64,000 bases of DNA from Oscillatoria sp. SIO1A7 (GCA_010672965.1 JAAHFN010000026.1:62001-126000), one strand, 5' to 3'; numbered from the stretch's first letter, positions 8,439-19,652 are shown. Notes: generated by a model not told the origin, from the sequence alone. A program made the numbers and translations.

Positions 8439-9902
8439 ATGCTAAATATCGAAGATTTATTTAACGAAAATTTTTATTTGACCAGATATCCCGATGTAGC
8501 TGCAGCAGTAGCGAGCGGAACTGTCGCCTCTGGTTTCGAGCATTTCCAGTTAGTTGGCCAAAGAGAAGAGCGAGACCCCAGTGCTTTTTTCAACAGTCGC
8601 TATTATCGAGAGCAAAATCCCGATGTAGCCGCTGCGAGCGATCGCTTGGAAACCGCCCTAGTCGAGCATTTTATCGCAGCGGGTCAATTGGAAGGTCGCA
8701 ATCCCACTCCTTTATTCGACCCCAATTTTTATCGGCAGCAAAACCCAGATGTAGCCGCCGCTCTAGACCGAGACGAGATTACCGGCTTATTTATCCACTA
8801 CCTCCAGCTTGGTGCCAGGGAGGGTCGCGACCCGAATCCCCTCGTAGATAGCAATTTTTATCTGAGCCAGAACCCGGATGTGGCAGTTGCAGTAGGAGAA
8901 GGAATTACCTCTGCCAGCGAGCATTTCATCGAATTGGGTCAATTTGAAGGACGCAATCCCAGCCCTTTTTTCGACTCTAATTTTTATCTGAGTCAGAATT
9001 CCGATATTGCCGAAGCCGCACAAAGAAATGAAACCGCTGCTCTAGAACATTTCATCGAGTTAGGACAATTTGAGGGTCGCCTGCCTCGAACTCTGTTTAG
9101 CGATATTTACGTTTTTGGCGATAGCCTCTCGGATACGGGCAATCTTTTTCGGGAATTGGCCGGAATCTTCCCGCCCAGTCCGCCTTATTTTGAGGGTCGC
9201 CTTAGCAATGGTCCAATTTGGGCGGAACAACTGGCACCCAAGCTGGGATTGGAACTCGATTCGGAGCTGAACTTTTCAATTGCTGGCGCGACAACGGGAA
9301 CGGTCAATATTACCAATCTTCTTGTTCCGATACTCTTGCCCTTGCCCGGATTGCAGGAGCAAATAGATGACTTTGCGGCGGCCAATCCATCTGCAGACCC
9401 GAATGGACTTTATGTATTGTGGGCTGGGTCGAATGATTATTTGGATGGGGGCATAACTGATATAGAGATTCCGGTCAATAATTTATTGAGTGCAGCGAAC
9501 CAATTAGCTGCTGTTGGGGCTCGCAATCTGATGGTGCTGAATTTGCCGAATTTGGGAACGACTCCGAGGGGGAGCGATTCGGGAACTGGGCAGAGCCTGG
9601 AGCAACTGAGCAACGCCCATAATGCGGAACTAGCGACAGCTCTAACGACTTTGGAGCAAAATCCCAATCTTAATGTTATCTCTGTGGATGTGAATTTTGT
9701 GCTTAATGAAGCGATCGCCAATCCCCAGAGTTTCGGCCTTACCAATGTCAGCGATTCTTTTTTAGACGCGGACGGCTCCGACCCAAACCAATTTTTATTC
9801 TGGGACGAACTGCATCCCACTCAGGCTGCCCATGCTTTAATCGCCGATAGAGCGGTAAAAACTATAACCCGTATCCCAGAATTAGTTAGTATTTTGCTCT
9901 AG
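8439..9902 (+). CDS. GDSL/SGNH hydrolase with five N-terminal repeats
   Basis: 487 residues. Residues 1-215 contain five repeats of about 43 residues, each with a core like NFYLSQNPDVA then HFIELGQFEGRNP; such repeats are common in secreted cyanobacterial proteins, but their function is not known to me. The C-terminal catalytic domain is a GDSL/SGNH esterase of the lipase/thermolabile-haemolysin type: nucleophile Ser229 in FGDSLSDTGN, block III Asn in WAGSNDY, and the Asp/His pair in DELHPTQAAH. No N-terminal signal peptide is seen. The substrate is probably a lipid or other ester. No Shine-Dalgarno is visible. The 3' end overlaps the convergent Uma2 gene by 17 bp. Confidence 0.85.
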   Translation: MLNIEDLFNENFYLTRYPDVAAAVASGTVASGFEHFQLVGQREERDPSAFFNSRYYREQNPDVAAASDRLETALVEHFIAAGQLEGRNPTPLFDPNFYRQQNPDVAAALDRDEITGLFIHYLQLGAREGRDPNPLVDSNFYLSQNPDVAVAVGEGITSASEHFIELGQFEGRNPSPFFDSNFYLSQNSDIAEAAQRNETAALEHFIELGQFEGRLPRTLFSDIYVFGDSLSDTGNLFRELAGIFPPSPPYFEGRLSNGPIWAEQLAPKLGLELDSELNFSIAGATTGTVNITNLLVPILLPLPGLQEQIDDFAAANPSADPNGLYVLWAGSNDYLDGGITDIEIPVNNLLSAANQLAAVGARNLMVLNLPNLGTTPRGSDSGTGQSLEQLSNAHNAELATALTTLEQNPNLNVISVDVNFVLNEAIANPQSFGLTNVSDSFLDADGSDPNQFLFWDELHPTQAAHALIADRAVKTITRIPELVSILL

Positions 9903-10593
9903 CCTCAGTCAATTGCTCTTTAAAAGCCGCATGCTCTGTAGAGACCAAGCCCGCTTGCAGGGTCGCCAGAACTTCGGCCATATCTCCCGCCAACAGCGCC
10001 GTCACTGATAACCAAAGTCCGGGAAATATCGAGCTGCGAATGACCCCGCTGGCATCGGGGTTTTGGGAAACGTAGTCTCCATTTTCTAAGACAAACCAAT
10101 CGAATCGCCCTTCGAGCGGTTGCCAAACTAAATATTCCCGCACCCCATTGCGGCGATAAGCTCGTTTTTTATCGCGCAAGTCAATAGAGGCAGTGCTGGC
10201 AGCAATTTCAGCCACCAATTCTGGCGTGCCCTCAATGTAACCATCGCTACTGAGGCCGGATTGTCCCCCCGATTGGCGATCGATTAGCAAAACGACATCC
10301 GGTTGCGGTTCGTTATCGAGATCCAGCCGCACGGTGGGATTATCCCCCAAACGCACGCCGGGAGTAGCAATTTTATAAGTCCACAACCAACCGATTAGAT
10401 CGCTGTGGGGTTCGGCATGGGGTTCAAATCGCAAAGGCGAAGCCATATAGACAATTCCTTCAATTAGTTCCGCTTTTTTTAGGTGGGGCATAGCTGCATA
10501 GCGCCGCTCGAACTCGGGACGGGTCAGGGAGTCGCCGTTTTCTAGGGGAGGAATCGAAACTTTCTTTTTTTCTACTGGCGAGATTGCTACCAT
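9886..10593 (-). CDS. Uma2-family nuclease-like protein
   Basis: 235 residues of the Uma2/DUF820 family, very abundant in cyanobacteria and built on a PD-(D/E)XK nuclease fold. Visible motifs are AELIEGIVYM, QPDVVLL, ELVAEIAAST and the helix RRNGVREYLVW. The acidic residues expected for metal binding (PD and E) are kept. The C-terminus runs through an LLAGDMAEVLATLQAG-type tail. Biological role is unresolved: proposals range from mobile-element maintenance to nucleic acid processing. The ATG at 10593 follows AGGAGGG at a workable distance. Convergent 17-bp overlap with the GDSL hydrolase gene. Confidence 0.85.
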   Translation of the reverse strand: MVAISPVEKKKVSIPPLENGDSLTRPEFERRYAAMPHLKKAELIEGIVYMASPLRFEPHAEPHSDLIGWLWTYKIATPGVRLGDNPTVRLDLDNEPQPDVVLLIDRQSGGQSGLSSDGYIEGTPELVAEIAASTASIDLRDKKRAYRRNGVREYLVWQPLEGRFDWFVLENGDYVSQNPDASGVIRSSIFPGLWLSVTALLAGDMAEVLATLQAGLVSTEHAAFKEQLTEARAKY

Positions 10594-10728
10594 TGTTGCC
10601 CTCCTGCTCTTGCTATTTTATAGCCTTTGCCTTGTCTTATTCTACGCTACTTATTCTATTCTATGTAATCTAGACTCAGCCACAGCATCGAATTAATGAC
10701 TGTAACGCTCTTCCATTCCCTGCACCTG

Positions 10729-11574
10729 TTAGGTGTCTTCGCTAATCTCCCTAAAGGTTCCCTCTATGCGCCAAACCGTTGATTGGTGGTCTTCAAATTT
10801 TCCACCAATATCCAGACCTGCCTTAATCGCAGAGGCTTTAAGTCCTGCGTGTACGCCAAAGTCATCTTCATAGCTAACATTCAAAGAGAAGTTTTTGAGC
10901 CCAAATTTCAGCCGTCCTTCAGCTATTGATTTCCAAGTTGGTTCGTGTCGATACCAAACGATATTTTCAGGAATACTGGGCTCGACAGCGCCTTTTAGAG
11001 TAGCCTCGTATAGCAACTGAGATTTACTTCCTTCTTTTGCACCAGCCTCTGCACTCGCAGTTGCTTCTCCAATAGGCACAGAAATTCTACTTGAAAAGTC
11101 TTTAGACCATCCAGTAACGTGTTCTACTTTAATTTTTGTAGCCCCTAGATACATCAATAGTCTAATAGCCTCAGAAAACTTATGCTCAAATGTGATTCTA
11201 TGAAAGTCTGACGTTGTGTAATAGACATTGGCAACAGCAGGGTGTCCAATATACAGAACGTCTTAGCGAGGATGACCGGGAGGAAAATCTATATTGGCAG
11301 CTTCCGATTTTCCCATTGCTAAGACATTAATACCTTTTTGTCTGGCACGACCCCATGCCTTAATTGCCTCCTTGGTAATATCTAGTATCAACTCTCCACG
11401 AGGAAAAGCTATAAGAAATGTCAATTCAGCAATTTTGCTCCAGTCTAAGCCCTCCAACGCTACTTTTTTTTCCGCTTCCCGCGTTGCCTTCGCCGCTTCA
11501 TCGGGTAAGATAACGATAAACTGCCGCTCGGAGTATGGAAGTTGTAACGGCCAGCTTAGATCGATGTTTGTCAT
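10729..11574 (-). pseudogene. unrecognised gene split by one in-frame stop (TAA at 11263-11265)
   Basis: Reading leftward from the ATG at 11574 gives 103 codons ending FPPGHPR, then TAA. The same frame continues without another stop for 178 codons to 10729 (DVLYIGHPAVANVYYT, then HRITFEHKFSEAIRLL...). No ribosome-binding site or ATG sits near the break, and both halves read like protein, so this is one gene of about 281 codons with a nonsense change, a sequencing error, or recoding. The N-terminal half has an Arg/Lys/Glu-rich helix and IAFPRGELILDITKEAIKAWG; the C-terminal half is rich in predicted beta structure (GLKNFSLNVSYEDDFGVHAG). I do not recognise the family. Confidence 0.7.
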
Positions 11575-11807
11575 ATCAGTTCATTACCTCATGCTTATAA
11601 AGCAATAGCTCGTAACCCTAGTTTAGGTCAGCCATTTTTTTATTTTTTATATTGTACCAGTCCTGAGAGCTAAGGCATGGAAACCATACACTATTGGTCA
11701 CTAAGAGTCACTAAGCGCCATGACTCGCAAGCAATTTTCCCCAATGCCGCTAAGGTCACGGAGTCTAACGATAGAATTAATTTCCTAAGCTAAATAAGCG
11801 ATTCTCC

Positions 11808-12413
11808 TTACGGAGACGCTGCGCTAACGCAAGGTAGCTTCAAATTCGGAAAGAGCGAGGATTGGATAATATCGCCCTGACGCAATAGCACTTTCCTATA
11901 CTCGCCATTTACTAAATTGCAGATAGTAATTGTCGGTTGCTTGGGACTGCCAATATAGTATTTGCCACCAATTCCCAGATAATCTACTATCCAATATTCC
12001 ATAATTCCTAACGCTTCGTAATCTTCATATTTGCGAGCATAATCATTTTGCCAGTTGCTGCTAACCACTTCTACCACCAGTTTTGCCGTTGCTCCCCGCG
12101 TAATGACTGGCTCCCGCCGCCAAAGCGGTTCTCGGTCTAGCTCTGTGTCATCTAGCACTATAATATCTGGCCGAAAAGCGCCGACGGTTCCCAGAGGCCG
12201 AACTAAGCAGCGGTGGGGGATGAAGTAAGGTAGGTCTAGGCGATCGATTTCAACGTTAAGCTTTCGGCTGATGAAGGCGGCCGTTCGTTCGTGCGGGCCA
12301 GTTGGTTCCATCTCAGTCAATTCTCCGTCAATCAGTTCGTAGCGTTCGTCATCTCCATAGCGAGCGAGGAACTCGTCTAGACTTATACCTGTTTGAGCGA
12401 TCGATATAGTCAT
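11808..12413 (-). CDS. Uma2-family nuclease-like protein with repeat-derived C-terminus
   Basis: 201 residues, Uma2/DUF820. Motifs: RYELIDGELTEMEP, the FRPDIIVLDD acid, KLVVEVVSSNW and DYEALGIMEYWIVDY. It is a second, diverged member of the family that also contains the gene at 9886, not a tandem copy. The last residues (LPCVSAASP) are encoded by a segment containing TCTCCTTACGGAGACGCT, a short dispersed palindrome that also occurs at 39525-39545. The normal C-terminal strand therefore seems to have been replaced by repeat sequence, perhaps without loss of the core fold. Function as for the other Uma2 protein: probable PD-(D/E)XK nuclease, target unknown. Confidence 0.85.
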   Translation of the reverse strand: MTISIAQTGISLDEFLARYGDDERYELIDGELTEMEPTGPHERTAAFISRKLNVEIDRLDLPYFIPHRCLVRPLGTVGAFRPDIIVLDDTELDREPLWRREPVITRGATAKLVVEVVSSNWQNDYARKYEDYEALGIMEYWIVDYLGIGGKYYIGSPKQPTITICNLVNGEYRKVLLRQGDIIQSSLFPNLKLPCVSAASP

Positions 12414-12616
12414 TGATTCGCCACCTATTTTATCAAAAGTTACGGAGAAATTTTTTGGGGCTTATTCCCTAACTTAGAACGCGATCGCAACTAAAAATCA
12501 CGAATTTAGGACTTACGCATTAACTCTTGCATTCGGGGCAACCACAGGGATTCCCTTCCCCCCTTCCCCCTTGCTCCCCTGCCTCTTCCCATGCCCCATT
12601 CCCCATGCCCCATGCG

Positions 12617-12943
12617 CTATTCTTTACTTAAAACCTTCTTTTCAAATTCATCTCTATCCTCAAATAATTCTAGAATTCGATCGAATCCCGATACGTCAAA
12701 AACGATTTTGACTTGATCGTTAGGGGAACAGCAAAATATCTCTTTGCCCTCGGATTGAACTGCTTTAATGGCTGAACCTAAAGCATTTAGACCAGAACTA
12801 TCGATAAAGCTAACATCTTGAAAATCAATCAAAACAATATCTGCTCCTGCCTCAAGACATTGGCTAACTTTGCGCTCGAATTGACTGCTGGCTGTTCGGT
12901 CTAGAATGCCATTGGGGCTAACGATTTCAATATTTTTCTCCAT
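12617..12943 (-). CDS. STAS-domain anti-sigma-factor antagonist
   Basis: 108 residues from the ATG at 12943 (a TTG at 12958 is an in-frame alternative). The whole protein is one STAS domain of the SpoIIAA/RsbV type: IVSPNGILDRTASSQFE, then IVLIDFQDVSFIDSSGLNALG. The conserved phosphorylatable Ser lies in DSSG. Such proteins are switched by a Ser kinase and a PP2C phosphatase and bind an anti-sigma factor or kinase partner. A PP2C-type phosphatase is encoded about 2.2 kb away at 15121, but no switch kinase is visible, so pairing is only a possibility. No Shine-Dalgarno is seen. Confidence 0.85.
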   Translation of the reverse strand: MEKNIEIVSPNGILDRTASSQFERKVSQCLEAGADIVLIDFQDVSFIDSSGLNALGSAIKAVQSEGKEIFCCSPNDQVKIVFDVSGFDRILELFEDRDEFEKKVLSKE

Positions 12944-13209
12944 CTTATTAACTTGCAATTAGGTGTACATTAGATAATGCAGGACGCGATCGCGTTGCAG
13001 GGAAAACGCATCGCAATCCTAAATCACTTGCGATCCTGAGAAATCGGTTTTCTGGTCTGGTATCCGATCGGAAATCTAGGATTGCTATATCTGGAATATC
13101 TGGAAGCCTTTCCCAGCAAGCGCTATAAAATTTACTGAGTATAAATGCTTACAGGATTCAATTTTTACCCTCTAAGCATTTCAAAAATAAGATGCTTTTC
13201 CCTGGATCT

Positions 13210-13299
13210 GGACTTACGCAAATAGTCGCTTCTAAAGCTATATGTAGTTTTTGGTGCGCGGTGCCGCACCCTACAAATAGCGACATGAGCGTAAGTCTT
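13210..13299. mobile_element. MITE-like element, family C
   Basis: Terminal inverted repeat GGACTTACGCA / GCGTAAGTCTT encloses AATAGTCGCT...AGCGACAT and a GGTGCGCGGTGCCGCACC palindrome. The same interior is seen at 14546-14743. The rest of the 592-bp gap between the STAS gene and por holds only a HIP1 palindrome and pyrimidine-rich simple sequence. Confidence 0.7.
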
Positions 13300-13535
13300 G
13301 TGGATGATTTTGTTCAAACCGCTGCAAGCAACGTTCAACAATACTATAGATCCTAAGGATGTGGAGCCGCCAAGCCCCGAAGGGGCGGCTACGCCTACGG
13401 TGTAGGGTCTGGGGAAAGAGAGAGGGAGGAGAATATTCTGCGCCTTCTTCCTACGCTTGCGACACCTCCCAAACTTCCGACCCCCAAACTTCCGACACCT
13501 CCCAAACTTCCCACACCCCACACCCTACACCCCAA

Positions 13536-14743
<1,208 letters not shown>

Positions 14744-15120
14744 ATAGGATTTTACAACGAGCTGGCCGTCAAAGCTGATGTTTTTATCTTGCGGTTATTA
14801 GGAGATTAGCTCGGGCTAATCCATAAGACTTGGCCTATGGATTGCCTTGGCCATATAAGGAGGTAGGGGAGGTAGGGTGACTTCAGGAATGGAGGCGATC
14901 GCATAGCGAGCGAAATGTATTGTCGCATCCTCTAAAAGCTTTCTTCCAAAAGCTCTTCTCTAAAAACCAATGAGATAGGAAGATTTTTTGCATATAGCAC
15001 AAATCCATGTTTGGTTAGGGGAATCTTAAAGTCTGCCAAAGCTACATCCAGCAAAGTTGCGATCGAACTGACTGCTGATAGCTGACTGCTTGCGGCTATA
15101 ATGGTCCAATGATGTGCCAA

Positions 15121-15867
15121 CTAATCTCCATTATTTAAGAGATCGACAACGATGGGGATAACGGTAATGTTGTCGCGACCCCCTTTATCCTTGGCTTCGC
15201 TTACCAATTTTTGGGCAGCACCTTGGCTAGAGCGGACTGATTTAAGTATGGAAGAGATTGCGGCATCGGACAATTCTTCTGTCAATCCATCGCTACAAAG
15301 CAGCAATCTATCTCCCGGTTGCACATCTACCTGTTGCAGGCCGAACTCTTCTAGTTCTTCCCGTCCCAGACATTGGGAAAGGACATGGCGCAAAGGATGT
15401 ATGCGAACTTCCTCGGGTTTTAGATGACCTGCTTTGAGTCCGCGAGCCACCCAGGTATGGTCCTCAGTAATCTGCTCTAGCTTCGAGCCTCGCAGGCGAT
15501 AGAGGCGAGAGTCGCCTACATGAGCTACCCAGGGTTCGCGATCGCCCCGGAAAATCACCACCACTACGGTAGTCCCCATGTCCCCTAGTTCCGGGCGTTC
15601 GGCCTGCTCGAAAACTATATCTCGATTTGCTTTATATAGAGAATGCTCCAGAAGTTCCTGGGAGGTTTGCTCCGAGTCCCAATTTTCTACTAGATAGCCT
15701 CGAATCGCCTCGATCGCAATCTTACTTGCTTCTTGGCCCCCTGCATGGCCGCCCATACCGTCGGCGACGATAAAAAATCGTCCCTTGGGTTCGTCTATAT
15801 AATATGCGTCTTGATTGACAGAACGAACTAGCCCCGGATCCGTAAGACCCGCGAAATATCTTTTCAT
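15121..15867 (-). CDS. PP2C-family Ser/Thr protein phosphatase
   Basis: 248 residues, the compact bacterial Stp1/PphA form. PPM metal-binding motifs are present: VNQDAYYI near the start, VADGMGGHAGGQEAS (Asp36), HVGDSRLYRLRG, LLLCSDGLTEELSD and GGRDNITVIPIVV. It removes phosphate from Ser/Thr proteins with two Mn/Mg ions. In cyanobacteria the close homologue PphA acts on phospho-PII, but substrate choice cannot be read here. No kinase is adjacent. Soluble, no membrane segments. The ATG at 15867 has no strong ribosome-binding site. Confidence 0.9.
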   Translation of the reverse strand: MKRYFAGLTDPGLVRSVNQDAYYIDEPKGRFFIVADGMGGHAGGQEASKIAIEAIRGYLVENWDSEQTSQELLEHSLYKANRDIVFEQAERPELGDMGTTVVVVIFRGDREPWVAHVGDSRLYRLRGSKLEQITEDHTWVARGLKAGHLKPEEVRIHPLRHVLSQCLGREELEEFGLQQVDVQPGDRLLLCSDGLTEELSDAAISSILKSVRSSQGAAQKLVSEAKDKGGRDNITVIPIVVDLLNNGD

Positions 15868-16132
15868 ATCTATTGCTATGGTCCCTATAAAGATGAGATA
15901 TTAGATTTTATAGCACTACCGGTTAAGGTTAGGACAGTTACAAACGCTCTATTGCAATGATTGCAGGACTTTTGCTGACTGCTGACTGCTCTCTTGCTGA
16001 TAGCTTACTGCTATATAATCCGAGCGGTACGGAAAGAAGTACGGAATCGCCTTTGCTTTTTTGCCCGTTACTCGAATTCCTGAGAACCGAGTTTATACCT
16101 TAGCTCGGGTTATGACGAACTCGCCTCAAATA

Positions 16133-17932
16133 TTAAAAACGTTTATCAGCGCGATCGAGGCGCATCATCAGTCGGACCAAGCTTACTGTCAGTACAATAG
16201 CCACCAAAGCTACTACTACTGCCAGTTTCGTCCAACCGCTTACCAATAATATCGTAGCCGATAGGGTAAAAGCACTGACGAGCAATGTCAAGTTAGTCCC
16301 CATCTGTAGGCTACCCATGCGCCTGATAGCTCGATCTGTTTCCACAGACCGAACTCGGAGGCGGATATCCCCCCGTTCTAATTTTTCAATTGTATCTTCT
16401 ATTCTCCCTGGCAGGCCCAAAGCAGTGTTGCCAACTTGGGCGGCTTGGCGGCCGAGTTCGTCAAAAAAGCTGCCGGGCTCCATTCCATTTCCATTAGCCA
16501 TAATTTGTAGTGCGAATGGTTTAGCGACTTCCATAAAGTTAAAATCAGGGTCGAGACCTTTGCCGACACCTTCTAGAGTGGAGAAGGCTCGCAAAACAAA
16601 GGTAAAAGTGGCGGGAAAGCGAAATGGTCGATCGTATGCAATCTCATACAGGTCGTCGCTAATAGCTGCCACCGACTTGTTCTCCAAAGAGCCATCCATA
16701 ATATTATCGAGAATATATTGGATAGCTCTCCTGACTGGGCCTAGGTCATTTTCGGGCATTAGAGCGCCTAACTCAACTAAAGCATTTATTACTTTGTCGG
16801 CATTTTTTTGTGCAATCCCAAAAAACAAGTCCATAAGTCGCTCTCGGATATCGCTGCGGAGCTGACCCATCATGCCAAAGTCGTAGAAGATTAGGGCACC
16901 GTCGGAGCTGACAGCAACATTGCCCGGGTGGGGGTCGGCATGAAAGAAGCCGTGATTGAGCAGTTGCAGCAAATAGGCTTCGGCGCTGAGATTAGCTATA
17001 GTTTTGCGATCGAGCCCTGCGGCTTCTAATGCTTCATAATGACTGATCTTAATTCCGGGCATATATTCGAGAGTCAGAACCCGAGGGGAGGCATAGCGCC
17101 AAGATACCCGAGGGACGCGCACCCAATTTTGGTTGCGAAAGTTGCGGCGAAAAGTGTCGGCATTGCGACCTTCGTTGAGATAGTCTATTTCTTGGTAGAG
17201 AATTTTGTAGCATTCGTCGTAGATTCCCAACCAGTCGCGACCTTTGCCCCAGCGAGGATGATTTTGGAAGTAGCGGGCAATTGTTTTGGCGATCGCCAAG
17301 TCTATGCCAAACAGCCGCGCCAGTCCGGGCCGTTGCACCTTGACTACCACTTCTTCGCCCCCGCGCAACTGAGCTTTATGGACTTGTCCCAAACTGGCGG
17401 CTGCTAAGGGAACCGGGTCAAAACTGCGATACAATTCGCCAACTGTTTTGCCGAAGTCCTGCTCGATGATTTCTTCGACTTGCTCGTAGGGAAATGCTGG
17501 CACTTTGTCCTGGAGCTTGGAAAATTCTTCTACATATTCCGAGGGAAACAGGTCAGACCGAGTGGAGAATAGCTGTCCCAATTTTATAAATGTAGGCCCC
17601 AGGTCTAACATGGCCTCCCGAATCCAACTGGCTTGGGCTCGACGGCGAGAAGTTTGCTTGGCTTCGGTATATCCTCCGACATAACTCCATTTTTTGCTGT
17701 TGAGCCATACCTCTAGCCAAAATCTTCCAACCCGACGCCATATACCAATGCGACGTTTGAAAGGAGAATAGTTCGGGCTATTCCAACTGTAGGTTTTATG
17801 GCGGCGACGGGGTTTATCGATCGCAGGCGAATAACCATTAGCCCCTACAGAAGGCTCGGCATTGCCAAGGGCTTTTGGGCTGTCCTTACTTTTTAATTCA
17901 GTTTCGGGTCTCACTTTCACTCGCAGAACCAA
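16133..17932 (-). CDS. ABC1/UbiB-family atypical kinase
   Basis: About 599 residues. A basic, poorly conserved N-terminus (to about 85) is followed by the UbiB/ABC1K signature: FIKLGQLFSTRSDL (KxGQ), AAASLGQVHKAQL (Ala-rich loop replacing a P-loop), the Lys in VVVKVQRPG, HADPHPGN and YDFGMMGQ. Two hydrophobic segments close the protein (NLTLLVSAFTLSATILLV and LAVVVALVAIVLTVSLV), giving a C-terminal membrane anchor. Family members support isoprenoid-quinone synthesis and, in plastids and cyanobacteria, prenyl-lipid metabolism and stress tolerance. A stop lies directly upstream of the TTG at 17932 and no ATG is near, so the start must be TTG or a GTG a few codons in. Confidence 0.88.
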   Translation of the reverse strand: MVLRVKVRPETELKSKDSPKALGNAEPSVGANGYSPAIDKPRRRHKTYSWNSPNYSPFKRRIGIWRRVGRFWLEVWLNSKKWSYVGGYTEAKQTSRRRAQASWIREAMLDLGPTFIKLGQLFSTRSDLFPSEYVEEFSKLQDKVPAFPYEQVEEIIEQDFGKTVGELYRSFDPVPLAAASLGQVHKAQLRGGEEVVVKVQRPGLARLFGIDLAIAKTIARYFQNHPRWGKGRDWLGIYDECYKILYQEIDYLNEGRNADTFRRNFRNQNWVRVPRVSWRYASPRVLTLEYMPGIKISHYEALEAAGLDRKTIANLSAEAYLLQLLNHGFFHADPHPGNVAVSSDGALIFYDFGMMGQLRSDIRERLMDLFFGIAQKNADKVINALVELGALMPENDLGPVRRAIQYILDNIMDGSLENKSVAAISDDLYEIAYDRPFRFPATFTFVLRAFSTLEGVGKGLDPDFNFMEVAKPFALQIMANGNGMEPGSFFDELGRQAAQVGNTALGLPGRIEDTIEKLERGDIRLRVRSVETDRAIRRMGSLQMGTNLTLLVSAFTLSATILLVSGWTKLAVVVALVAIVLTVSLVRLMMRLDRADKRF

Positions 17933-19061
17933 TTTTTAGCTGTTTGGTAACAGGTATAACTAAAACTATTACGATATATAATAGCATTTCTCGGCAAATG
18001 CTAATTCACTGTCCCTAAGAGAGGATAGGGTGTGGGAGGATAGGCTAGTGTGGGAGGTGTGGGAAGGGTGGGAAGACAAGCGAGACGAACGTTATACAGG
18101 ACTATTAATATTTTATGTATGGCTATTTAACCGGATTCTATCTAACCTATTTAAGTATCTTATGATTAGCATAAGACATGCTTGGCTTTCTGCAAGGACA
18201 GGCGATAGGTGCGGTATTTGACAGTTGACAAATTTATTCTTTACCAAGGAGCGCTTTTGCGCTGCTATTTTGGCAGAACAAAATGCTCCCGCTTGTTTTT
18301 TCTGTATTGCTGCCAAGGATGGCGATTATGCTATTTAGGGACGCTGAAGAGGTAAGGCTAAAATTGAGAGGCTATTAGGCGATCGCTCCCTCTTGTTGAA
18401 TAGGACGCTCGCGATCGCCTGCAGGCTTTTCTCGCAAGAGCCGAGAAGATCTTGAAAATTGCCCCGATCTATGGGAACGGGGCGATCGCGCTTATCCCCT
18501 TGCAGGACGCTCGCGATCGCCAATGCGATCGCCCGCACGAAAAGCGTGCAGGAGCCGAGAAGCTCTCGAAGCCCGGGTCTAATACCATTTCTGTATAAAG
18601 ATGCAACAAATCCGTTCGGGCGATCGAGGTCGTTATTGCGTGCAGCTTCATAAAGAATTGGTCTAAAGGCATTTTGAATTTTGAATTTTGACTTTTGAAT
18701 TCCGCTCAGCGGGGCTCGTCACGCTAAAAAACCGAAACTTCCTAACCGTAGGACTTTCCGGCTTCCGAAGCCGGGCGCGAGGAAAAATTTCCCCACACTC
18801 CACACCTACGGGGGACTCTACGGGGGACTCTACGGGGGTAAGGCTTTTGGAACTTCATACAATTTTTTTACTACCTTCCAAGGGAGCTGAAAGCCTTACG
18901 TTTAGAGGGCCGACCGCAACGACCAGGCTCAGGGCGAACGGTGATTCTAAGCTACCTATTATAGAGAGCAGAAAAATAGCAGGAAACCCGAACATTCTCC
19001 CCCCAAAGAGTCAACACCCTACCCCACACCCCACACCCCACACCCCACACCCTAGATTGAA
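17933..19061. other. 1.1-kb non-coding stretch rich in repeats
   Basis: No gene is supported. Contents: a GGAGCGCTTTTGCGC...AAAATGCTCC element-like segment (18249-18290), HIP1-dense imperfect repeats of GGACGCTCGCGATCGCC and GAGCCGAGAAG (18380-18580), ATTTTGAATTTTGAC heptamer-like sequence (18670-18700), a family E element-like segment ending AGTCAACACCCTA (about 18781-19021) and CCCCACACC simple repeats. Short open frames here overlap repeats and lack protein-like composition. Confidence 0.6.
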
Positions 19062-19388
19062 TTACAGGGATTTGCTGCGATAGCGCTGTAACTGGGCGCG
19101 GACTTGGGCAATTTCTGCTCGCAGTTCGTCGATAGTTTCTTGCAACTGAACGGATTCTGACTCAGCTCCCATAGAACTAGAGCCAGAGGGAGACTTGCTT
19201 TCCGCGTTTTCTGCGTCCCGAGCCGCCCGAGATAATACCTCTTGAGTAAACTCTCGCAGGCGTTCCCGTTGTTCCGCGTCAAATTTGCCCAGTTCGCTCA
19301 GAGCATTGGTGGCCGTTTTCTCCAATTGCTCGTTGAGCGCCTGTGCGAGGGCTCTGCCTACAAAAAAGGCATTCACTAGAGGATTCAT
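19062..19388 (-). CDS. small conserved cyanobacterial protein (DUF6825-like)
   Basis: 108 residues from the ATG at 19388, which is preceded by CAGGACATTCAG (AGGA at good spacing); upstream in-frame codons come only from GCCCAATG repeats and are excluded. Sequence: NAFFVGRALAQALNEQLE then ALSELGKFDAEQRERLREF, a Ser/Gly linker, and a C-terminal coiled coil (QETIDELRAEIAQVRAQLQ). The pattern matches a small helical family conserved in cyanobacteria and plastids that I recall as DUF6825, without known function. It lies downstream of lpxB in the same direction with a repeat-filled 264-bp gap. Confidence 0.72.
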   Translation of the reverse strand: MNPLVNAFFVGRALAQALNEQLEKTATNALSELGKFDAEQRERLREFTQEVLSRAARDAENAESKSPSGSSSMGAESESVQLQETIDELRAEIAQVRAQLQRYRSKSL

Positions 19389-19652
19389 CTGAATGTCCTG
19401 ACAGGTTCGCTCTGAATTATAACTTGCCTCGGGCATTGGAGACATGGGGACAGGGGGGCATTGGGCGCCATACCTGCCCATTGGGCATCGGGCATGGAGA
19501 GGCCCGTAAGGAAGACCCGGAGACCCCGGAACCAAATATCCCCAAGTCTCTTTGTCCTCAAGTCTCTTTGTCCCCAAGTCCCCAAGTCTCTTTGTCCCCA
19601 ATGCCCAATGCCCAATGCCCAATGCCCAATGCCCAATGCCCCATGCCCGTTC
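19389..19652. repeat. low-complexity spacer with GCCCAAT heptamers
   Basis: The gap between lpxB and the next gene is almost wholly simple repeat. It has at least five tandem GCCCAAT-type heptamers (19598-19637) and four CAAGTCTCTTTGTCC-like units (19553-19598). Open frames on both strands here give Pro/Gln/Gly-rich nonsense. Confidence 0.8.

Noticed and set aside
14932-15120. A 62-codon minus-strand frame just before the phosphatase stop
   Set aside because: No ribosome-binding site, repeat-derived start and no recognisable pattern.
18335-18672. Overlapping short frames that might be a decayed gene
   Set aside because: Codons come from HIP1-rich GGACGCTCGCGATCGCC repeats; no family pattern is visible, so no pseudogene is claimed.
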